DNA from: Methylibium sp. | Lineage (GTDB): Bacteria; Pseudomonadota; Gammaproteobacteria; Burkholderiales; Burkholderiaceae_C | Direction of reading: 5' to 3' | Assembly: GCA_013824165.1 (NCBI GenBank) | Contig: PNNH01000046.1 | Span: forward strand, 1 to 64,000 | Length of the DNA: 64,000 nt | Shown: positions 29,639-38,271 of the stretch, one piece after another | Layout of the letters: every line of letters starts with the position of its first letter | Numbering within the stretch: position 1 is the stretch's first letter | Made by a program: the position numbers and the translations under genes | The notes under the pieces: generated by a model | Database searches by the model: none | What the model saw: only the letters and a program-made list of their open reading frames with translations | Told to the model about the DNA's origin: nothing

Positions 29639-30516
29639 TTCAAGACCTCCGGCGACGTGGCGCGGTGAAAGCCCTCGAAGGCGCTGCTGCCCGCATGGTC
29701 GATCGAGGGATACATGGGATTGCCGAGCGAGGCGGCGCCATCGATCTGCAGCGTGACGCCGCTGATGAAGGCCGCTGCCGGCGAAAGCAAGAAGACGATG
29801 GCCGCGCTGATCTCGGCCTCGGTGGCCAGGCGGCGCAGCGGCACATGGTTCTTCAGCTGCTTGATCAACGGCTGAATCGCGGGGCCGTAGCTGTCCATGC
29901 CGCTGGAGGCCACCCAGCCGGGCGACACCGCGTTGACGCGCACATGGGCATGAGCCCACTCAAACGCAGCACTCATCGTGAGATTGCTCATGCCGGCACG
30001 CGCGGCGCCGCTGTGCGCCATGCCGGGCATGCCGTTGCGGAAGTCGGCCGTCATATTGACGATGGCACCGCCGCCGTTGCCCTGCATGCACTGCGTGAAC
30101 AGCTCGCGCATCATCAGGAATCCGCCGGTCAGGTTGTTGGCCACCACCGCCTCGAAGCCGCGCTTGGAGATCATCATCATCGGCGCGGGAAACTGCCCGC
30201 CAGCGTTGTTGACCAGGCCGTGCACCGGCCCGATCTCCTTCAGCACGGCGGCGACATTGGCCTTGACCGCCTCCTCGTCGCGGATGTCGAAGGCGCGCCA
30301 CTGGCAGCGCCCACCGTCCTCGGCAATCTCGGCGGCCACGCGCTCCAGCTTGTCGGCGCTGCGGCCCGAAATCACCACCTCGGCGCCCAGCGAAGCCAGC
30401 TCATGCGCCACACAGCGCCCAATGCCCGAACCGCCCCCGGTGACCCAGATGCGCTGCCCCGCGAACAGGTCGGGGCGGAACACGCTGCGGTAGTGGGCCG
30501 ACGTCTTAGCGTCCAT
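29635..30516 (-). CDS. SDR-family oxidoreductase, PECR/DECR-like (AtuB/AtuG position)
   Basis: A 293-residue NAD(P)H-binding protein with TGGGSGIG at residues 26-33, VNNAGGQFPAP and LLSPAAAFISGVTLQIDG. The segment HSGAARAGMSNLT replaces the classical YxxxK active site, exactly as in peroxisomal trans-2-enoyl-CoA reductases, so it belongs to that branch rather than being a broken enzyme. The start at 30516 has GGAGA 9 nt upstream; an ATG six codons earlier has none. It is the first gene of the minus-strand catabolic operon; in Pseudomonas, SDR genes atuB and atuG flank the homologous block. Confidence 0.85.
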   Translation of the reverse strand: MDAKTSAHYRSVFRPDLFAGQRIWVTGGGSGIGRCVAHELASLGAEVVISGRSADKLERVAAEIAEDGGRCQWRAFDIRDEEAVKANVAAVLKEIGPVHGLVNNAGGQFPAPMMMISKRGFEAVVANNLTGGFLMMRELFTQCMQGNGGGAIVNMTADFRNGMPGMAHSGAARAGMSNLTMSAAFEWAHAHVRVNAVSPGWVASSGMDSYGPAIQPLIKQLKNHVPLRRLATEAEISAAIVFLLSPAAAFISGVTLQIDGAASLGNPMYPSIDHAGSSAFEGFHRATSPEVLK

Positions 30517-30573
30517 CTGCTTGTCTCCGTTCATTCAATCAATGCTGCACTGCATTACGCGAATGACCGATAG

Positions 30574-30589
30574 CTTCCGTTAACGTCAC
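30574..30589. promoter_or_regulatory. Putative MerR operator, imperfect palindrome CTTCCGTTAACGTCAC
   Basis: Near-palindrome centred on GTTAAC at 30579-30584, in the 171-nt region between the divergent SDR (minus) and SCP2 (plus) start codons. A better-matched copy lies at 40929-40948 upstream of an acyl-CoA dehydrogenase. The MerR-family gene downstream of the SCP2 gene is the natural candidate ligand; MerR proteins bind such short inverted repeats within the promoter spacer. The 15-nt string AGCTTCCGTTAACGT is identical at both sites. Confidence 0.6.
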
Positions 30590-30687
30590 CCCTCTTTCAT
30601 ATCGGTGAATACCATGATCCGCGCGTTTCTCTTTGCCCGTAGCATGCGAGCCATCCCGGATTCACCAACCCTGAAAGGAAATACCCC

Positions 30688-30984
30688 ATGGACATGCAAG
30701 CCATCACTGAAGCCCTGCGCGCCAAGGTCGGCGACGACAGCGGCCTGGGCGCCGTGCTGAAGTTCGATTGCGGCGACGACGGTGTGGCCGTGATCGACGC
30801 GAAGGCCACGCCCAACACCGTGAGCAATGAAGACCGCGAAGCCGACTGCACCGTGGCCATCACCCGCGAGAACCTGGCCGCGCTGGTGTCCGGCGAGCTC
30901 AACCCGATGAACGGCTTCATGATGGGCAAGTTCAAGGTGTCGGGCGACATGAGCGTCGCGATGAAGCTCTCGCGCGTGGTCTGA
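30688..30984 (+). CDS. SCP2 sterol-carrier-domain protein
   Basis: A 98-residue single-domain protein with the SCP2 pattern (AVLKFDCGDDGVAVIDA, DCTVAITRENLAALVSGELNP, FMMGKFKVSGDMSVAMKL). SCP2 domains bind hydrophobic acyl chains, acyl-CoAs or sterols in the cytoplasm and often accompany beta-oxidation genes. An AAAGGAA element precedes the ATG. Only 4 nt separate its stop from the MerR gene, so the two are co-transcribed. A role as lipid or isoprenoid-CoA carrier for the surrounding pathway is inferred from context. Confidence 0.9.
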   Translation: MDMQAITEALRAKVGDDSGLGAVLKFDCGDDGVAVIDAKATPNTVSNEDREADCTVAITRENLAALVSGELNPMNGFMMGKFKVSGDMSVAMKLSRVV

Positions 30985-30988
30985 ACCC

Positions 30989-31447
30989 ATGAGCGCAGGA
31001 CTGGACCGCAAGCGCAAGGCCGCTGCGCTGGAGATGCTGGCTTCCAGCACCAGCGAGCCGCAAGAGCAGCTCTACGGCATCACCCAGCTCTGCGATGAGT
31101 TCGGCCTGTCGCCGCGTGCGATACGCTTTTATGAGGACAAGGGCCTGATCGAGCCGCGCCGTGTCAACGGCGCACGCGTTTACACGCAGCGCGATCGCGC
31201 CCGCCTCAAGCTGATCCTGCGAGCCAAGGAAATTGGCTCCAGCCTGGACGAAATCAAGCAGTACCTGGACCTCTACGGCAATCACGGCGAAGGCCGCAGC
31301 AAGCAGCTGCAGTTCACGCTGGAACGCACCGATCAGATGATTGCCGAGCTGGAGCAAAAACGCGCGCACATCGAGGCCACCCTGGCCGAGCTGCGCGTCA
31401 TCAACGAAGCCGTGCGCCAGCAGATCGCCGCGGCGCAGGAGAAGTGA
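30989..31447 (+). CDS. MerR-family transcriptional regulator (LiuR-like)
   Basis: A 152-residue regulator. The winged helix-turn-helix (LYGITQLCDEFGLSPRAIRFYEDKGLIEP, about residues 28-57) is followed by a long dimerisation coiled coil (LERTDQMIAELEQKRAHIEATLAEL). There is no Cys cluster for metal binding, so it is of the ligand-responsive, acyl-CoA-linked kind such as LiuR, which controls branched-chain acyl degradation. Sited in the catabolic locus between SCP2 and an acyl-CoA dehydrogenase, next to a palindrome it could recognise. The following ATG is 5 nt downstream of its stop. Confidence 0.88.
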   Translation: MSAGLDRKRKAAALEMLASSTSEPQEQLYGITQLCDEFGLSPRAIRFYEDKGLIEPRRVNGARVYTQRDRARLKLILRAKEIGSSLDEIKQYLDLYGNHGEGRSKQLQFTLERTDQMIAELEQKRAHIEATLAELRVINEAVRQQIAAAQEK

Positions 31448-31452
31448 CCCCC

Positions 31453-32631
31453 ATGTCTTTGCCGCTGTTCCCTTCCCAATGGATCTCCGACGAGCACCGC
31501 ATGCTGCAGGACTCGGTGGCACGCTTCTTCAAGGAGCGCTGGGTGCCACGCGCTACCGAATGGCGCGAGGCCGGCATGATGGGCCGCGACACCTGGCTTG
31601 AAGCCGGAGCGAACGGCCTGCTGTGCGCCAGCATGCCCGAGGCCTATGGCGGCGGCGGCGGCGATTTTGGCCATGACGCCGTGATCCTGCTGGAGCAGGC
31701 CAAGGCCAATCTCAGCGGCTTCGGCGGCGGCTTGCACTCGGCCATCGTCGCGCCATACATCCTGCATTACGGCAACGAAGAGCAGAAGCAACGCTGGCTA
31801 CCCAAGATGGCCACCGGCGAGCTGGTTGGCGCCATCGCGATGACCGAGCCGGGCACCGGCAGCGATCTGCAGAACGTGCGCACAGTCGCAAAGCGTGATG
31901 GCGACCACTACGTGCTGTCCGGCCAGAAGGTGTTCATCACCAACGGCCAGAACGCCAACCTGGTGGTGGTGGTCTGCAAGACCGACAAGGACCAGGGCGC
32001 CAAGGGCATCTCGCTGCTGGTCGTCGAGGTCGAGAACGAGGACGGCACGCTGGTGCCGGGCTTTCGCCGCGGCCGTAATCTCGACAAGATCGGCATGAAG
32101 GCGCAGGACACCTCGGAGCTGTTCTTCGACGAGGTGCGCGTGCCGGTGGCGAATCTGCTGGGCGGCGACAAGGGCCTCGAAGGCCAGGGCTTCTTCCAGC
32201 TGATGCAGGAGCTGCCACAAGAGCGCCTGATCATTGCGGTGACGGCCGTCGGCTCGATGGAGCGCGCGCTCAGCGAGACGCTGAACTACACCAAGGACCG
32301 CAAGGCCTTCGGCAAGCCGATCTGGCAGTTCCAGAACACCCGCTTCAAGCTGGCCGAAGTGCAGAGCCAGGTGCTGGCCGCCCGCGCGCTGGTGGATGCC
32401 TGCATGCAGGCGCACCTGAAGGGCGAGCTGGATGCCGCACGCGCCGCGCTGGCCAAGGCCTGGACCACCGACCTGGCCTGCAAGGTGATGGACGAATGCC
32501 TGCAGCTGTTCGGCGGCTATGGCTACATGATGGAGTACCCGATCGCCGAGCTGTATGCCGACTCCCGCGTGGCCCGCATCTACGGCGGCACCAACGAAAT
32601 CATGAAGGAACTGGCTTCACGTTTTATGTAA
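31453..32631 (+). CDS. Acyl-CoA dehydrogenase, long-chain type
   Basis: A 392-residue dehydrogenase beginning SLPLFPSQWISDEHRMLQDS. FAD-binding MTEPGTGSDLQNVRT, catalytic base probably Glu257 (QELPQERLIIA) and C-terminal signature IYGGTNEIMKEL all match long-chain acyl-CoA dehydrogenases, in which the YEG Glu is replaced by Gly and the base is supplied from the other site. It oxidises acyl-CoA in the first step of beta-oxidation. The ATG at 31453 is used; an in-frame GTG at 31444 overlaps the MerR stop. It shares its operon with SCP2 and MerR. Confidence 0.9.
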   Translation: MSLPLFPSQWISDEHRMLQDSVARFFKERWVPRATEWREAGMMGRDTWLEAGANGLLCASMPEAYGGGGGDFGHDAVILLEQAKANLSGFGGGLHSAIVAPYILHYGNEEQKQRWLPKMATGELVGAIAMTEPGTGSDLQNVRTVAKRDGDHYVLSGQKVFITNGQNANLVVVVCKTDKDQGAKGISLLVVEVENEDGTLVPGFRRGRNLDKIGMKAQDTSELFFDEVRVPVANLLGGDKGLEGQGFFQLMQELPQERLIIAVTAVGSMERALSETLNYTKDRKAFGKPIWQFQNTRFKLAEVQSQVLAARALVDACMQAHLKGELDAARAALAKAWTTDLACKVMDECLQLFGGYGYMMEYPIAELYADSRVARIYGGTNEIMKELASRFM

Positions 32632-32683
32632 GCCACGCGGCGCAAGTCGCCACATACCGACTAACAGGGAGAGGACGACACGA

Positions 32684-32708
32684 CGGGCCCGGCCATGCGC
32701 CGGGCCCG
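32684..32708 (+). terminator. GC-rich hairpin between acyl-CoA dehydrogenase and thiolase genes
   Basis: CGGGCCCGG at 32684-32692 pairs with CCGGGCCCG at 32700-32708; with one further C-G pair this gives a 10-bp stem and a 5-nt loop. Only CTTTG follows, so it is a weak terminator or an attenuator separating the regulator/dehydrogenase unit from the thiolase/FadJ unit. Confidence 0.5.
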
Positions 32709-32738
32709 CTTTGTCGCCCGAGCCCAGGAGACCAAGAC

Positions 32739-33947
32739 ATGACATTCGACGCCTATCTCTACGACCATGTCCGCACCCCGCGCGGCAAGGGCAAGAAGGA
32801 CGGAAAGCTGCACCAGGCCAGCCCCGTCTGGCTGTTGCGCACGCTGCTGCAGGCACTGCAGCAACGCCAGAAGCTGGACACCTCGCTGGTGGATGACCTG
32901 GTGATTGGCTGCGTGACGCCGGTGGGCGAGCAAGGCGCCGACATCGCGCGCACCGCCGTGCTGGACGCCGGCTGGGCACAGAACGTGGCCGGCGTGACGC
33001 AGTCGCGCTTCTGCGCCTCGGGTCTGGAATCGATCAACCTGGCCGCGGCCAAGGTGGCCAGCGGCTTCGAGCGTCTGGTGGTGGCCGGCGGTGTGGAGTC
33101 GATGAGCCGCTGGCCAATGGGCAGCGACGGCGGCGCCTGGGCCATGGACCCGCGCATCAACAACGCGCTGGCCTTCATCCCGCAGGGCGTCAGCGCCGAC
33201 CTGATCGCCACGCTGGAAGGCTTCAGCCGCGGCGATGTGGACGCTTTTGCCGTGCAGTCGCACCAGCGCGCTGCGGCCGCGCGCGCTGCGGGCCACTTCA
33301 AGAAGTCCATCGTGCCGGTGCACGACATCGCCGGCCTGCTGCTGCTGGACCAGGACGAGACCATCCGCCCCGCCACCACTCTGGAATCGCTGGCCAAGCT
33401 GGAGCCCAGCTTCCTGATGATGGGCCAGATGGGTTTTGACGCCACCGCACTGCGCAAGTACACCACCGTGGAGCGCATCCACCATGTGCACCACGCCGGC
33501 AATTCCTCGGGCATCGTGGATGGCGCCTCGCTGATGCTGGTCGGCTCCAAGGCCGGGGGCGATGCGGCAGGCCTGAAGCCACGCGCGCGCATCCGCGCCG
33601 CCGCGGTGATCGGCTCCGAGCCCACCATCATGCTGACCGGCCCCACGCCGGCCTGCCAGAAGGCGCTCAAGCAGGCCGGCATGTCGGCGGCCGACATCGA
33701 CCTATGGGAGATCAACGAGGCCTTCGCCACCGTGCCGATGAAGACGGCACGCGATCTGGGCATCGACTTGGGGCGTGTCAACGTCAACGGCGGCGCCATT
33801 GCGATGGGCCATCCGCTGGGCGCCACCGGCTGCCTGATTCTCGGCACCCTGCTCGACGAGCTGGAGCGCCGCAACCTGTCCACCGGCTGCGCCACCCTGT
33901 GCGTGGGCGCCGGCATGGGCATCGCAACCATCATTGAGCGGGTGTGA
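32739..33947 (+). CDS. Acetyl-CoA C-acyltransferase (thiolase, FadI/PhaA family)
   Basis: A 402-residue thiolase. The nucleophilic Cys is at residue 92 ([10 protein letters not shown]), NEAFATVPM supplies the Asn-containing motif, [14 protein letters not shown] the catalytic His and CVGAGMG the second Cys. It performs the last step of beta-oxidation, cleaving 3-ketoacyl-CoA with CoA. A GAGG-like element lies before the ATG at 32739. The FadJ-like gene starts 5 nt after its stop, so the two make a compact oxidation unit. Confidence 0.92.
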   Translation: MTFDAYLYDHVRTPRGKGKKDGKLHQASPVWLLRTLLQALQQRQKLDTSLVDDLVIGCVTPVGEQGADIARTAVLDAGWAQNVAGVTQSRFCASGLESINLAAAKVASGFERLVVAGGVESMSRWPMGSDGGAWAMDPRINNALAFIPQGVSADLIATLEGFSRGDVDAFAVQSHQRAAAARAAGHFKKSIVPVHDIAGLLLLDQDETIRPATTLESLAKLEPSFLMMGQMGFDATALRKYTTVERIHHVHHAGNSSGIVDGASLMLVGSKAGGDAAGLKPRARIRAAAVIGSEPTIMLTGPTPACQKALKQAGMSAADIDLWEINEAFATVPMKTARDLGIDLGRVNVNGGAIAMGHPLGATGCLILGTLLDELERRNLSTGCATLCVGAGMGIATIIERV

Positions 33948-33952
33948 ACGCC

Positions 33953-36121
33953 ATGAGCAACAGCAACAGCAATGCACTGAAGATCGAACGCGGTGCCGAC
34001 GGCATCGTCGTCGCGACCATGGACCTACCCGGCCATTCGATGAATGTGCTCAACGACGATCTGGCCCTGCCGCTGGCCGGCCTGGCCGATCTGCTGGAGA
34101 GCGATGCCAGCGTCACCGGCCTGATCCTGACCTCGGCCAAGAAGGATTTCCTGGCTGGCGCCGATGTGGACCGCCTGCGCCGCCTCAGCGGCGCGCAGGA
34201 AGCCTTCGATGAGTCGATGCGCTTCAAGGCCTTCATGCGCCGGCTGGAGAAGAACGGCAAGCCGGTGGTGGCGGTGATCCAGGGCATGTGCCTGGGCGGC
34301 GGCCTGGAGATTGCGATGGGCTGCCACTGGCGCATCGTCATCGATGACGGCAAGGCCAAGCTCGGCCTGCCCGAGGTGAAGCTGGGCCTGCTGCCCGGCG
34401 GCGGCGGCACGCAGCGCCTGCCTCGCCTGGTGGGCATGCAGCAGGCCGTGCAATGGATGCTGGAAGGCACCGAGGTGCGCGCCGCGCAGGCGCTCTCCAG
34501 CGGCCTGGTCAACGAGCTGGCGTCCAGCCGCGACGAAGCCATGGCCAAGGCGCGCGCCTGGATCGCCGCCAACAAGAAGCCGGTGCAGCCCTGGGACGCA
34601 CCCAAGTTCCGTTATCCCGGCGGCGACTCGCGCTCGCCCGCGGTGGTGCAGATGCTGGCCATCGCGCCGTCAATCGCCGCGGCCAAGAGCTGGGGCAACT
34701 ACCCGGCGATCAACCACATCATGTCCAGCGTGTTCGAGGGCGGCCTGACCGACATCGACCGCGGCCTGGAGATCGAATCGCGCTACTTCGCCGCCTGCGC
34801 CGAGAGCCAGGCCTCGAAGAATCTGATCGGCACGCTCTGGTACCAGCTGGGCGCCATCAAGAAAGGCGCTTCGCGTCCGTCCGGCGTGGCCAGGAGCGAG
34901 GTGAAGAAGCTGGGCATCCTGGGCGCCGGCATGATGGGCGCGGGCATTGCCTATGTGTCGGCCAAGGCCGGCATGGAGGTGGTGCTGTTGGACACCTCGC
35001 AGGAAGCCGCCGACAAGGGCAAGGCCTACTCCAAGGACATCCTCGACAAGGCGGTGAAGAAGGGTAAGAGCACCGCCGACAAGCGTGACGCGCTGCTGGC
35101 CCAGATCACGCCCACCACTGACTACGCGCTGCTGCAAGGCTGCGATCTGGTGATCGAGGCGGTGTTCGAGGACCGCGGCATCAAGGCCGATGTCACGAAG
35201 AAGGCCGAGGCCCAGCTGGCAGCCAGCGCGGTGTTCGCCTCCAACACCTCCACACTGCCCATCACCGGCCTGGCCGAAGCCAGCGCGCGGCCCGAGAACT
35301 TCATCGGCCTGCACTTCTTCTCGCCGGTGGACAAGATGCCGCTGGTGGAAATCATCGTCGGTGCCAAGACCTCGCCCGAGACCCTGGCGCGCGGCTTTGA
35401 CTATGTGATGCAGATCGGCAAGACGCCCATCGTGGTGAACGACTCACGCGGCTTCTACACCAGCCGCGTGTTTGCCACCTATGTGATGGAAGGCATCGCG
35501 ATGCTGGCCGAAGGCGTGCACCCGCGCTCCATCGAGGTGGCGGGCCTGCAAGCCGGCATGCCCATGCCGCCGCTGGCGCTGCAGGATGAGGTCACCCTGT
35601 CGCTGGGCGTGCATGTGGCCGACCAGACCCGCAAGGACCTGGCCGCCGTCGGCATTCCCTACAAGGAGCATCCGGGCGAGCGCGTGCTGCGCCAGGTCTG
35701 CGAGCTGGGCCGAGTGGGCAAGAAGGCCGGCAAGGGCTTCTACAACTACAGCGGCAGCGAGAAGAGCCTGTGGCCGGGCTTGGCCGACCTGTATCCAGTG
35801 AAGGCCATGAACGAGCAGCCCGAGCAGCGCGAACTGATCGACCGCATGATGTTCGCCCAGGCCAACGAGACCGCGCGCTGCCTGCAGGAGGGCGTGCTGC
35901 GCTCGGTGGCCGACGCCAATATCGGCTCGATCTTCGGCTGGGGTTTCGCGCCCTTCCAGGGCGGCGCGCTGCAGTTCATCAACAGCTACGGCGTCCCCGA
36001 GTTCGTGGCCCGCTCACGCGAGCTGGCGGTACGCCACGGCGAACGCTTCGAGCCGGCCGCGCTGCTGGTGACGATGGCTGAGAAGGGTGAACGTTTCGAG
36101 GAGGGGCAGCCGGCGGAATGA
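33953..36121 (+). CDS. FadJ/FadB-type bifunctional enoyl-CoA hydratase / 3-hydroxyacyl-CoA dehydrogenase
   Basis: A 722-residue fusion. The N-terminal crotonase domain carries [11 protein letters not shown] and [17 protein letters not shown]; a second part from about residue 315 has the NAD motif [18 protein letters not shown], the catalytic [13 protein letters not shown] segment and a C-terminal HADH domain. It hydrates enoyl-CoA and oxidises the 3-hydroxy product, upstream of the thiolase step. Size matches the family. A stable hairpin follows the stop (36172-36213), marking the operon's end. Confidence 0.92.
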   Translation: MSNSNSNALKIERGADGIVVATMDLPGHSMNVLNDDLALPLAGLADLLESDASVTGLILTSAKKDFLAGADVDRLRRLSGAQEAFDESMRFKAFMRRLEKNGKPVVAVIQGMCLGGGLEIAMGCHWRIVIDDGKAKLGLPEVKLGLLPGGGGTQRLPRLVGMQQAVQWMLEGTEVRAAQALSSGLVNELASSRDEAMAKARAWIAANKKPVQPWDAPKFRYPGGDSRSPAVVQMLAIAPSIAAAKSWGNYPAINHIMSSVFEGGLTDIDRGLEIESRYFAACAESQASKNLIGTLWYQLGAIKKGASRPSGVARSEVKKLGILGAGMMGAGIAYVSAKAGMEVVLLDTSQEAADKGKAYSKDILDKAVKKGKSTADKRDALLAQITPTTDYALLQGCDLVIEAVFEDRGIKADVTKKAEAQLAASAVFASNTSTLPITGLAEASARPENFIGLHFFSPVDKMPLVEIIVGAKTSPETLARGFDYVMQIGKTPIVVNDSRGFYTSRVFATYVMEGIAMLAEGVHPRSIEVAGLQAGMPMPPLALQDEVTLSLGVHVADQTRKDLAAVGIPYKEHPGERVLRQVCELGRVGKKAGKGFYNYSGSEKSLWPGLADLYPVKAMNEQPEQRELIDRMMFAQANETARCLQEGVLRSVADANIGSIFGWGFAPFQGGALQFINSYGVPEFVARSRELAVRHGERFEPAALLVTMAEKGERFEEGQPAE

Positions 36122-36171
36122 CGCGCTGCTGCTGATGCCGCTGCTGGCAGGCTGAGTCGCCTGCTGCATTG

Positions 36172-36213
36172 CCGGCCCGCCGATGGCTTCGGGAGAAGCT
36201 GTTGGCGGGCCGG
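36172..36213 (+). terminator. Long hairpin terminator after FadJ-type gene
   Basis: A 19-bp stem (36172-36190 with 36195-36213) including ten consecutive perfect pairs CCGGCCCGCC/GGCGGGCCGG and a few G-T wobbles, with a 4-nt loop GGGA. The following GTTCGTT is only modestly T-rich, so termination may be Rho-assisted, but the hairpin lies 51 nt after the stop and just before the convergent small-gene island. Confidence 0.65.
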
Positions 36214-36231
36214 GTTCGTTGAGGGAAAGCA

Positions 36232-36543
36232 CTAAGCCCCACTGGTGAGGCGAAGCACCAAGCCGACTGCCAGAAGGGCAAGTGCTGCAAAGCTCAGACC
36301 GTTACGCAGCGCAGGCGCGCCCACGCTAGTAGCAGCCGTCCGGCGCAAGGCATCGGAAAGGCTCGTGCTTGGGACGAGTGGCCGCAGGAACAAAGAGACC
36401 CCGAACAGAGCCCAGGCCAATGCCGCGATGGCATGCCCCCAATCTGCGCCTTTGATCGCAGCGCTCAGGTAGGACCAGCAGAGCAGAGCCGCGAAACTGG
36501 ACCAGGCAAGGCGATAGGCGAGACCGTTGCGGAGGTTAGGCAT
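36232..36543 (-). CDS. Small hypothetical membrane protein (cassette-like island)
   Basis: A 103-residue protein with three likely membrane segments (WSSFAALLCWSYLSAAI, AIAALAWALFGVSLFL, LSFAALALLAVGLVLRL) and no recognised domain. It is the last member of a run of short same-strand genes and starts 20 nt after repeat copy A (36563-36624). No promoter motif stands out. The protein is too small and generic for a functional call; whether it is expressed is unproven. Confidence 0.5.
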   Translation of the reverse strand: MPNLRNGLAYRLAWSSFAALLCWSYLSAAIKGADWGHAIAALAWALFGVSLFLRPLVPSTSLSDALRRTAATSVGAPALRNGLSFAALALLAVGLVLRLTSGA

Positions 36544-36562
36544 ATCTTTGCAATCCTTGAAA

Positions 36563-36624
36563 AGTTATCGGGCTCAGGTCATTAACCCTGAAGGGCTCAG
36601 ATTCAAGACCCAACTCCGGCTCTC
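36563..36624 (-). repeat. Dispersed palindromic repeat, copy A
   Basis: Minus-strand reading begins GAGAGCCGGAGTTGGGTCTT and continues GAATCTGAGCCC. It aligns without large gaps to copies at 37478-37538, 37867-37928 and 39087-39149. Shared features are a GGTCTTGAA-type half and a later GACCTGA..CCC half that can pair. It lies between the stop of the 91-residue gene and the start of the 103-residue gene. Confidence 0.7.
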
Positions 36625-36651
36625 AGTCTGGCTCGAACAACAGGCTTTGGA

Positions 36652-36927
36652 TCAGATGCTGTCGCCAGCGACAGGATGGCCAGCCACCACGATCTGCGCT
36701 TTCACCGAAAAGAGCGCTTCGACAAAGACCTCCACCAAGCCACTCTCCGGGGCGCCTTGCTTCAATCGCGCCGACAGCCAGCGGGCCTTGGTCAGTGCGA
36801 ACAAGCCGGCGCTTCTATCCCTGCACTCGCCGTCGATATACAAGGCAGTACCGCCGGTCCATGAATTGACCACGCGAATGTCGTGCCCGTTGACTACGGC
36901 AACCCATTCTTTCCTTGGCATGTCCAT
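36652..36927 (-). CDS. Small hypothetical protein (cassette-like island)
   Basis: A 91-residue protein beginning DMPRKEWVAVVNGHDIRVVN, with an apparent beta-rich core (GGTALYIDGECRDR, SGLVEVFVEALFSVKAQIVV). No transmembrane or signal segment and no named family recognised. A GAAGGGAGGG ribosome-binding site sits just before the ATG, supporting expression. It is flanked by repeat copy A downstream and a 110-nt spacer upstream that lacks the repeat but has a short GCCGTC/GACGGC inverted pair. Confidence 0.55.
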   Translation of the reverse strand: MDMPRKEWVAVVNGHDIRVVNSWTGGTALYIDGECRDRSAGLFALTKARWLSARLKQGAPESGLVEVFVEALFSVKAQIVVAGHPVAGDSI

Positions 36928-37037
36928 CCCTCCCTTCGATTGCTAACGTACGGACTGTACTGCGAGCCACGGATTGCCGTCACGAGTCTGCTCCACCGAC
37001 GGCTCAGCCCTTTCCCACCGATCAAACCAGTTCAAGC

Positions 37038-37472
37038 TCACTGTGACGGATCTGGCAATACCGGTGGAGTACTGTCGGCATAAGTCAGATACGCCCGCCA
37101 CACGTCGATCGTCCGCGCTCTCGTCACTTCAAGCATGCAGATCGCGGACATCTCGTATCGGATCGTTCCATCGCGCCAAAGTTCATAGACATTGCGACAG
37201 TGCCGGGTCCGATAAGCCTCCCAGGCGCTTTGCTCCGCGTCGATCACAGACGCATCGAGATCAAACTTCTTTGCCTGAATGCGAGCCTCCGCCAGGTAGG
37301 CCTTGAGCTTCGAGTCTGCCGCGTCAATTTGCTTACTCCGGCATTCGGCGATCTCCACGGTTGTCTTCCCGTTCTCGCAGCCGGGCACGCGCGGCAGCTT
37401 GGCCTGGGCTTGCGCTGAAAGCGTGGCAAGCACGAGAAGAAGAAGCTGTGGGATATGCCCATGGAATTTCAT
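37038..37472 (-). CDS. LprI-like (DUF1311) secreted protein
   Basis: A 144-residue protein with signal peptide ending LSAQAQA, followed by a helical domain with conserved Cys (GCENGKTTVEIAECRSKQID, QSAWEAYRTRHCRN, YEMSAICMLEVTRARTIDVW). The pattern matches the lysozyme-inhibitor LprI-like/DUF1311 family, in which WxxYRxxxC and CxxxxTxxR are the hallmarks. Members are periplasmic and some inhibit lysozyme. It starts 5 nt after repeat copy C. Confidence 0.75.
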   Translation of the reverse strand: MKFHGHIPQLLLLVLATLSAQAQAKLPRVPGCENGKTTVEIAECRSKQIDAADSKLKAYLAEARIQAKKFDLDASVIDAEQSAWEAYRTRHCRNVYELWRDGTIRYEMSAICMLEVTRARTIDVWRAYLTYADSTPPVLPDPSQ

Positions 37473-37477
37473 AGCAC

Positions 37478-37538
37478 GGCCTTCGGGGTCTTGTCTTACG
37501 TTTGAACGGGTGCAAATTCAAGACCTGCACCGGCTCCC
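37478..37538 (-). repeat. Dispersed palindromic repeat, copy C
   Basis: Minus-strand reading begins GGGAGCCGGTGCAGGTCTTG and ends AAGACCCCGAAGGCC. It fills almost the whole 68-nt gap between the YHYH-protein stop and the LprI-like start. The 3' part CCCCGAAGGCC is shared with copy F. Confidence 0.75.
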
Positions 37539-37540
37539 AA

Positions 37541-37849
37541 CTAGCAACCGCCGTAGTTCTTCTTGCCACTTTTGGTGAGTGTGTAAGTTCCACCCCGCGG
37601 GCCAACATAGCAGCCAGGTGGAAGCGCTCTTTGTTTCGTTTCAGATCTGTCGGTCGTTGAAGCGGTCGGATCTAAGGGCGGCTCGCGTTCCTTGGAAGGA
37701 CGTGATGTGACGCCAGCGCCATGACAGTGGTATTCGCCTGTCTTCTTGTTCGTGTGACAGCCGTCATTGTTCTGCCCGCCAGGATGTGCCCAAACGGCCG
37801 CACTGTGGACGAGCAGCGCCAGGATCGCGAAAAGTCTTGAGTAGCGCAT
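37541..37849 (-). CDS. YHYH-domain secreted protein with PBCV-like basic C-terminal motif
   Basis: A 102-residue protein with a signal peptide (ILALLVHSAAVWA), then HPGGQNNDGCHTNKKTGEYH, the YHYH-type motif with Cys and His residues, a Pro/Ser/Arg linker and a terminal GCYVGPRGGTYTLTKSGKKN motif that resembles the PBCV basic adaptor repeat of viral and bacterial surface proteins. Cell-surface attachment is one possibility. It starts 18 nt after repeat copy D and stops 3 nt before copy C. Confidence 0.7.
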   Translation of the reverse strand: MRYSRLFAILALLVHSAAVWAHPGGQNNDGCHTNKKTGEYHCHGAGVTSRPSKEREPPLDPTASTTDRSETKQRALPPGCYVGPRGGTYTLTKSGKKNYGGC

Positions 37850-37866
37850 CTGCTTTTCCCTGTATT

Positions 37867-37928
37867 GCGCGGCGGGCTCAAGCCTTGAACTTGAAGGAGT
37901 TCGAAGTCAAGACCGGCACCCGGTTCCC
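37867..37928 (-). repeat. Dispersed palindromic repeat, copy D
   Basis: Minus-strand reading begins GGGAACCGGGTGCCGGTCTT and continues GACTTCGAAC...TTCAAGTTCAAGGC, with TTGAA/TTCAA halves in inverted orientation. It starts 3 nt past the stop of the 101-residue membrane protein, so gene and repeat abut. Confidence 0.75.
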
Positions 37929-37930
37929 AC

Positions 37931-38236
37931 TCAAGCGACGATGCCCAGTACCGCCCTCACCAGCAGCGCGATGATTCCACCGGCGCAGAGCGCTTTGCAC
38001 ACTGTTGGGACAGCAAGGGGATTCATCGCGCGCATGCTGCCGCGTACCGCGTCCGGATTGAGCAGCATGGCCAGCATCAGCGCGGTGACAGCAACTAGGG
38101 CCAGAAGCTCTTGGCTTGTGGCGCGCTCGGCATCGGCGCTGGACCACCATCTCAAGGCCCAGGCAAGGACCAAGAAAAGAGCAAAGAACACAGAGGTGAT
38201 TCGCTGCCGTGCGGTGAGATTTTTCCAATCAAGCAT
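37931..38236 (-). CDS. Small hypothetical membrane protein (cassette-like island)
   Basis: A 101-residue protein with an N-terminal DWKNLTARQRI segment and three hydrophobic stretches (SVFFALFLVLAWALRWW, LLALVAVTALMLAMLL, ALCAGGIIALLVRAVLG). No domain recognised. Its start follows the GNAT gene by only 35 nt without a repeat in between, so these two may form a single unit in the array. Confidence 0.55.
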   Translation of the reverse strand: MLDWKNLTARQRITSVFFALFLVLAWALRWWSSADAERATSQELLALVAVTALMLAMLLNPDAVRGSMRAMNPLAVPTVCKALCAGGIIALLVRAVLGIVA

Positions 38237-38271
38237 TTGGAGTCCTGCTGGATTTTCGGTTACGCCCGGGC

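Noticed and set aside
29635-30516. SDR with missing Tyr/Lys catalytic residues as a broken gene
   Set aside because: The replacement HSGAARAGMSNLT is the normal pattern of the PECR branch, so it is a family trait, not decay.
31453-32631. Loss of the catalytic Glu in YEGT (reads YGGT) as inactivation of the acyl-CoA dehydrogenase
   Set aside because: Long-chain-type enzymes have YGGT and use a Glu in the preceding domain; the QERL Glu257 is present here.
36941-36950. TGCTAACGTA near the gap before the 91-residue gene as an integron attC end
   Set aside because: It does not fit RYYYAAC (first base T) and no partner core site at 60-130 bp was found.
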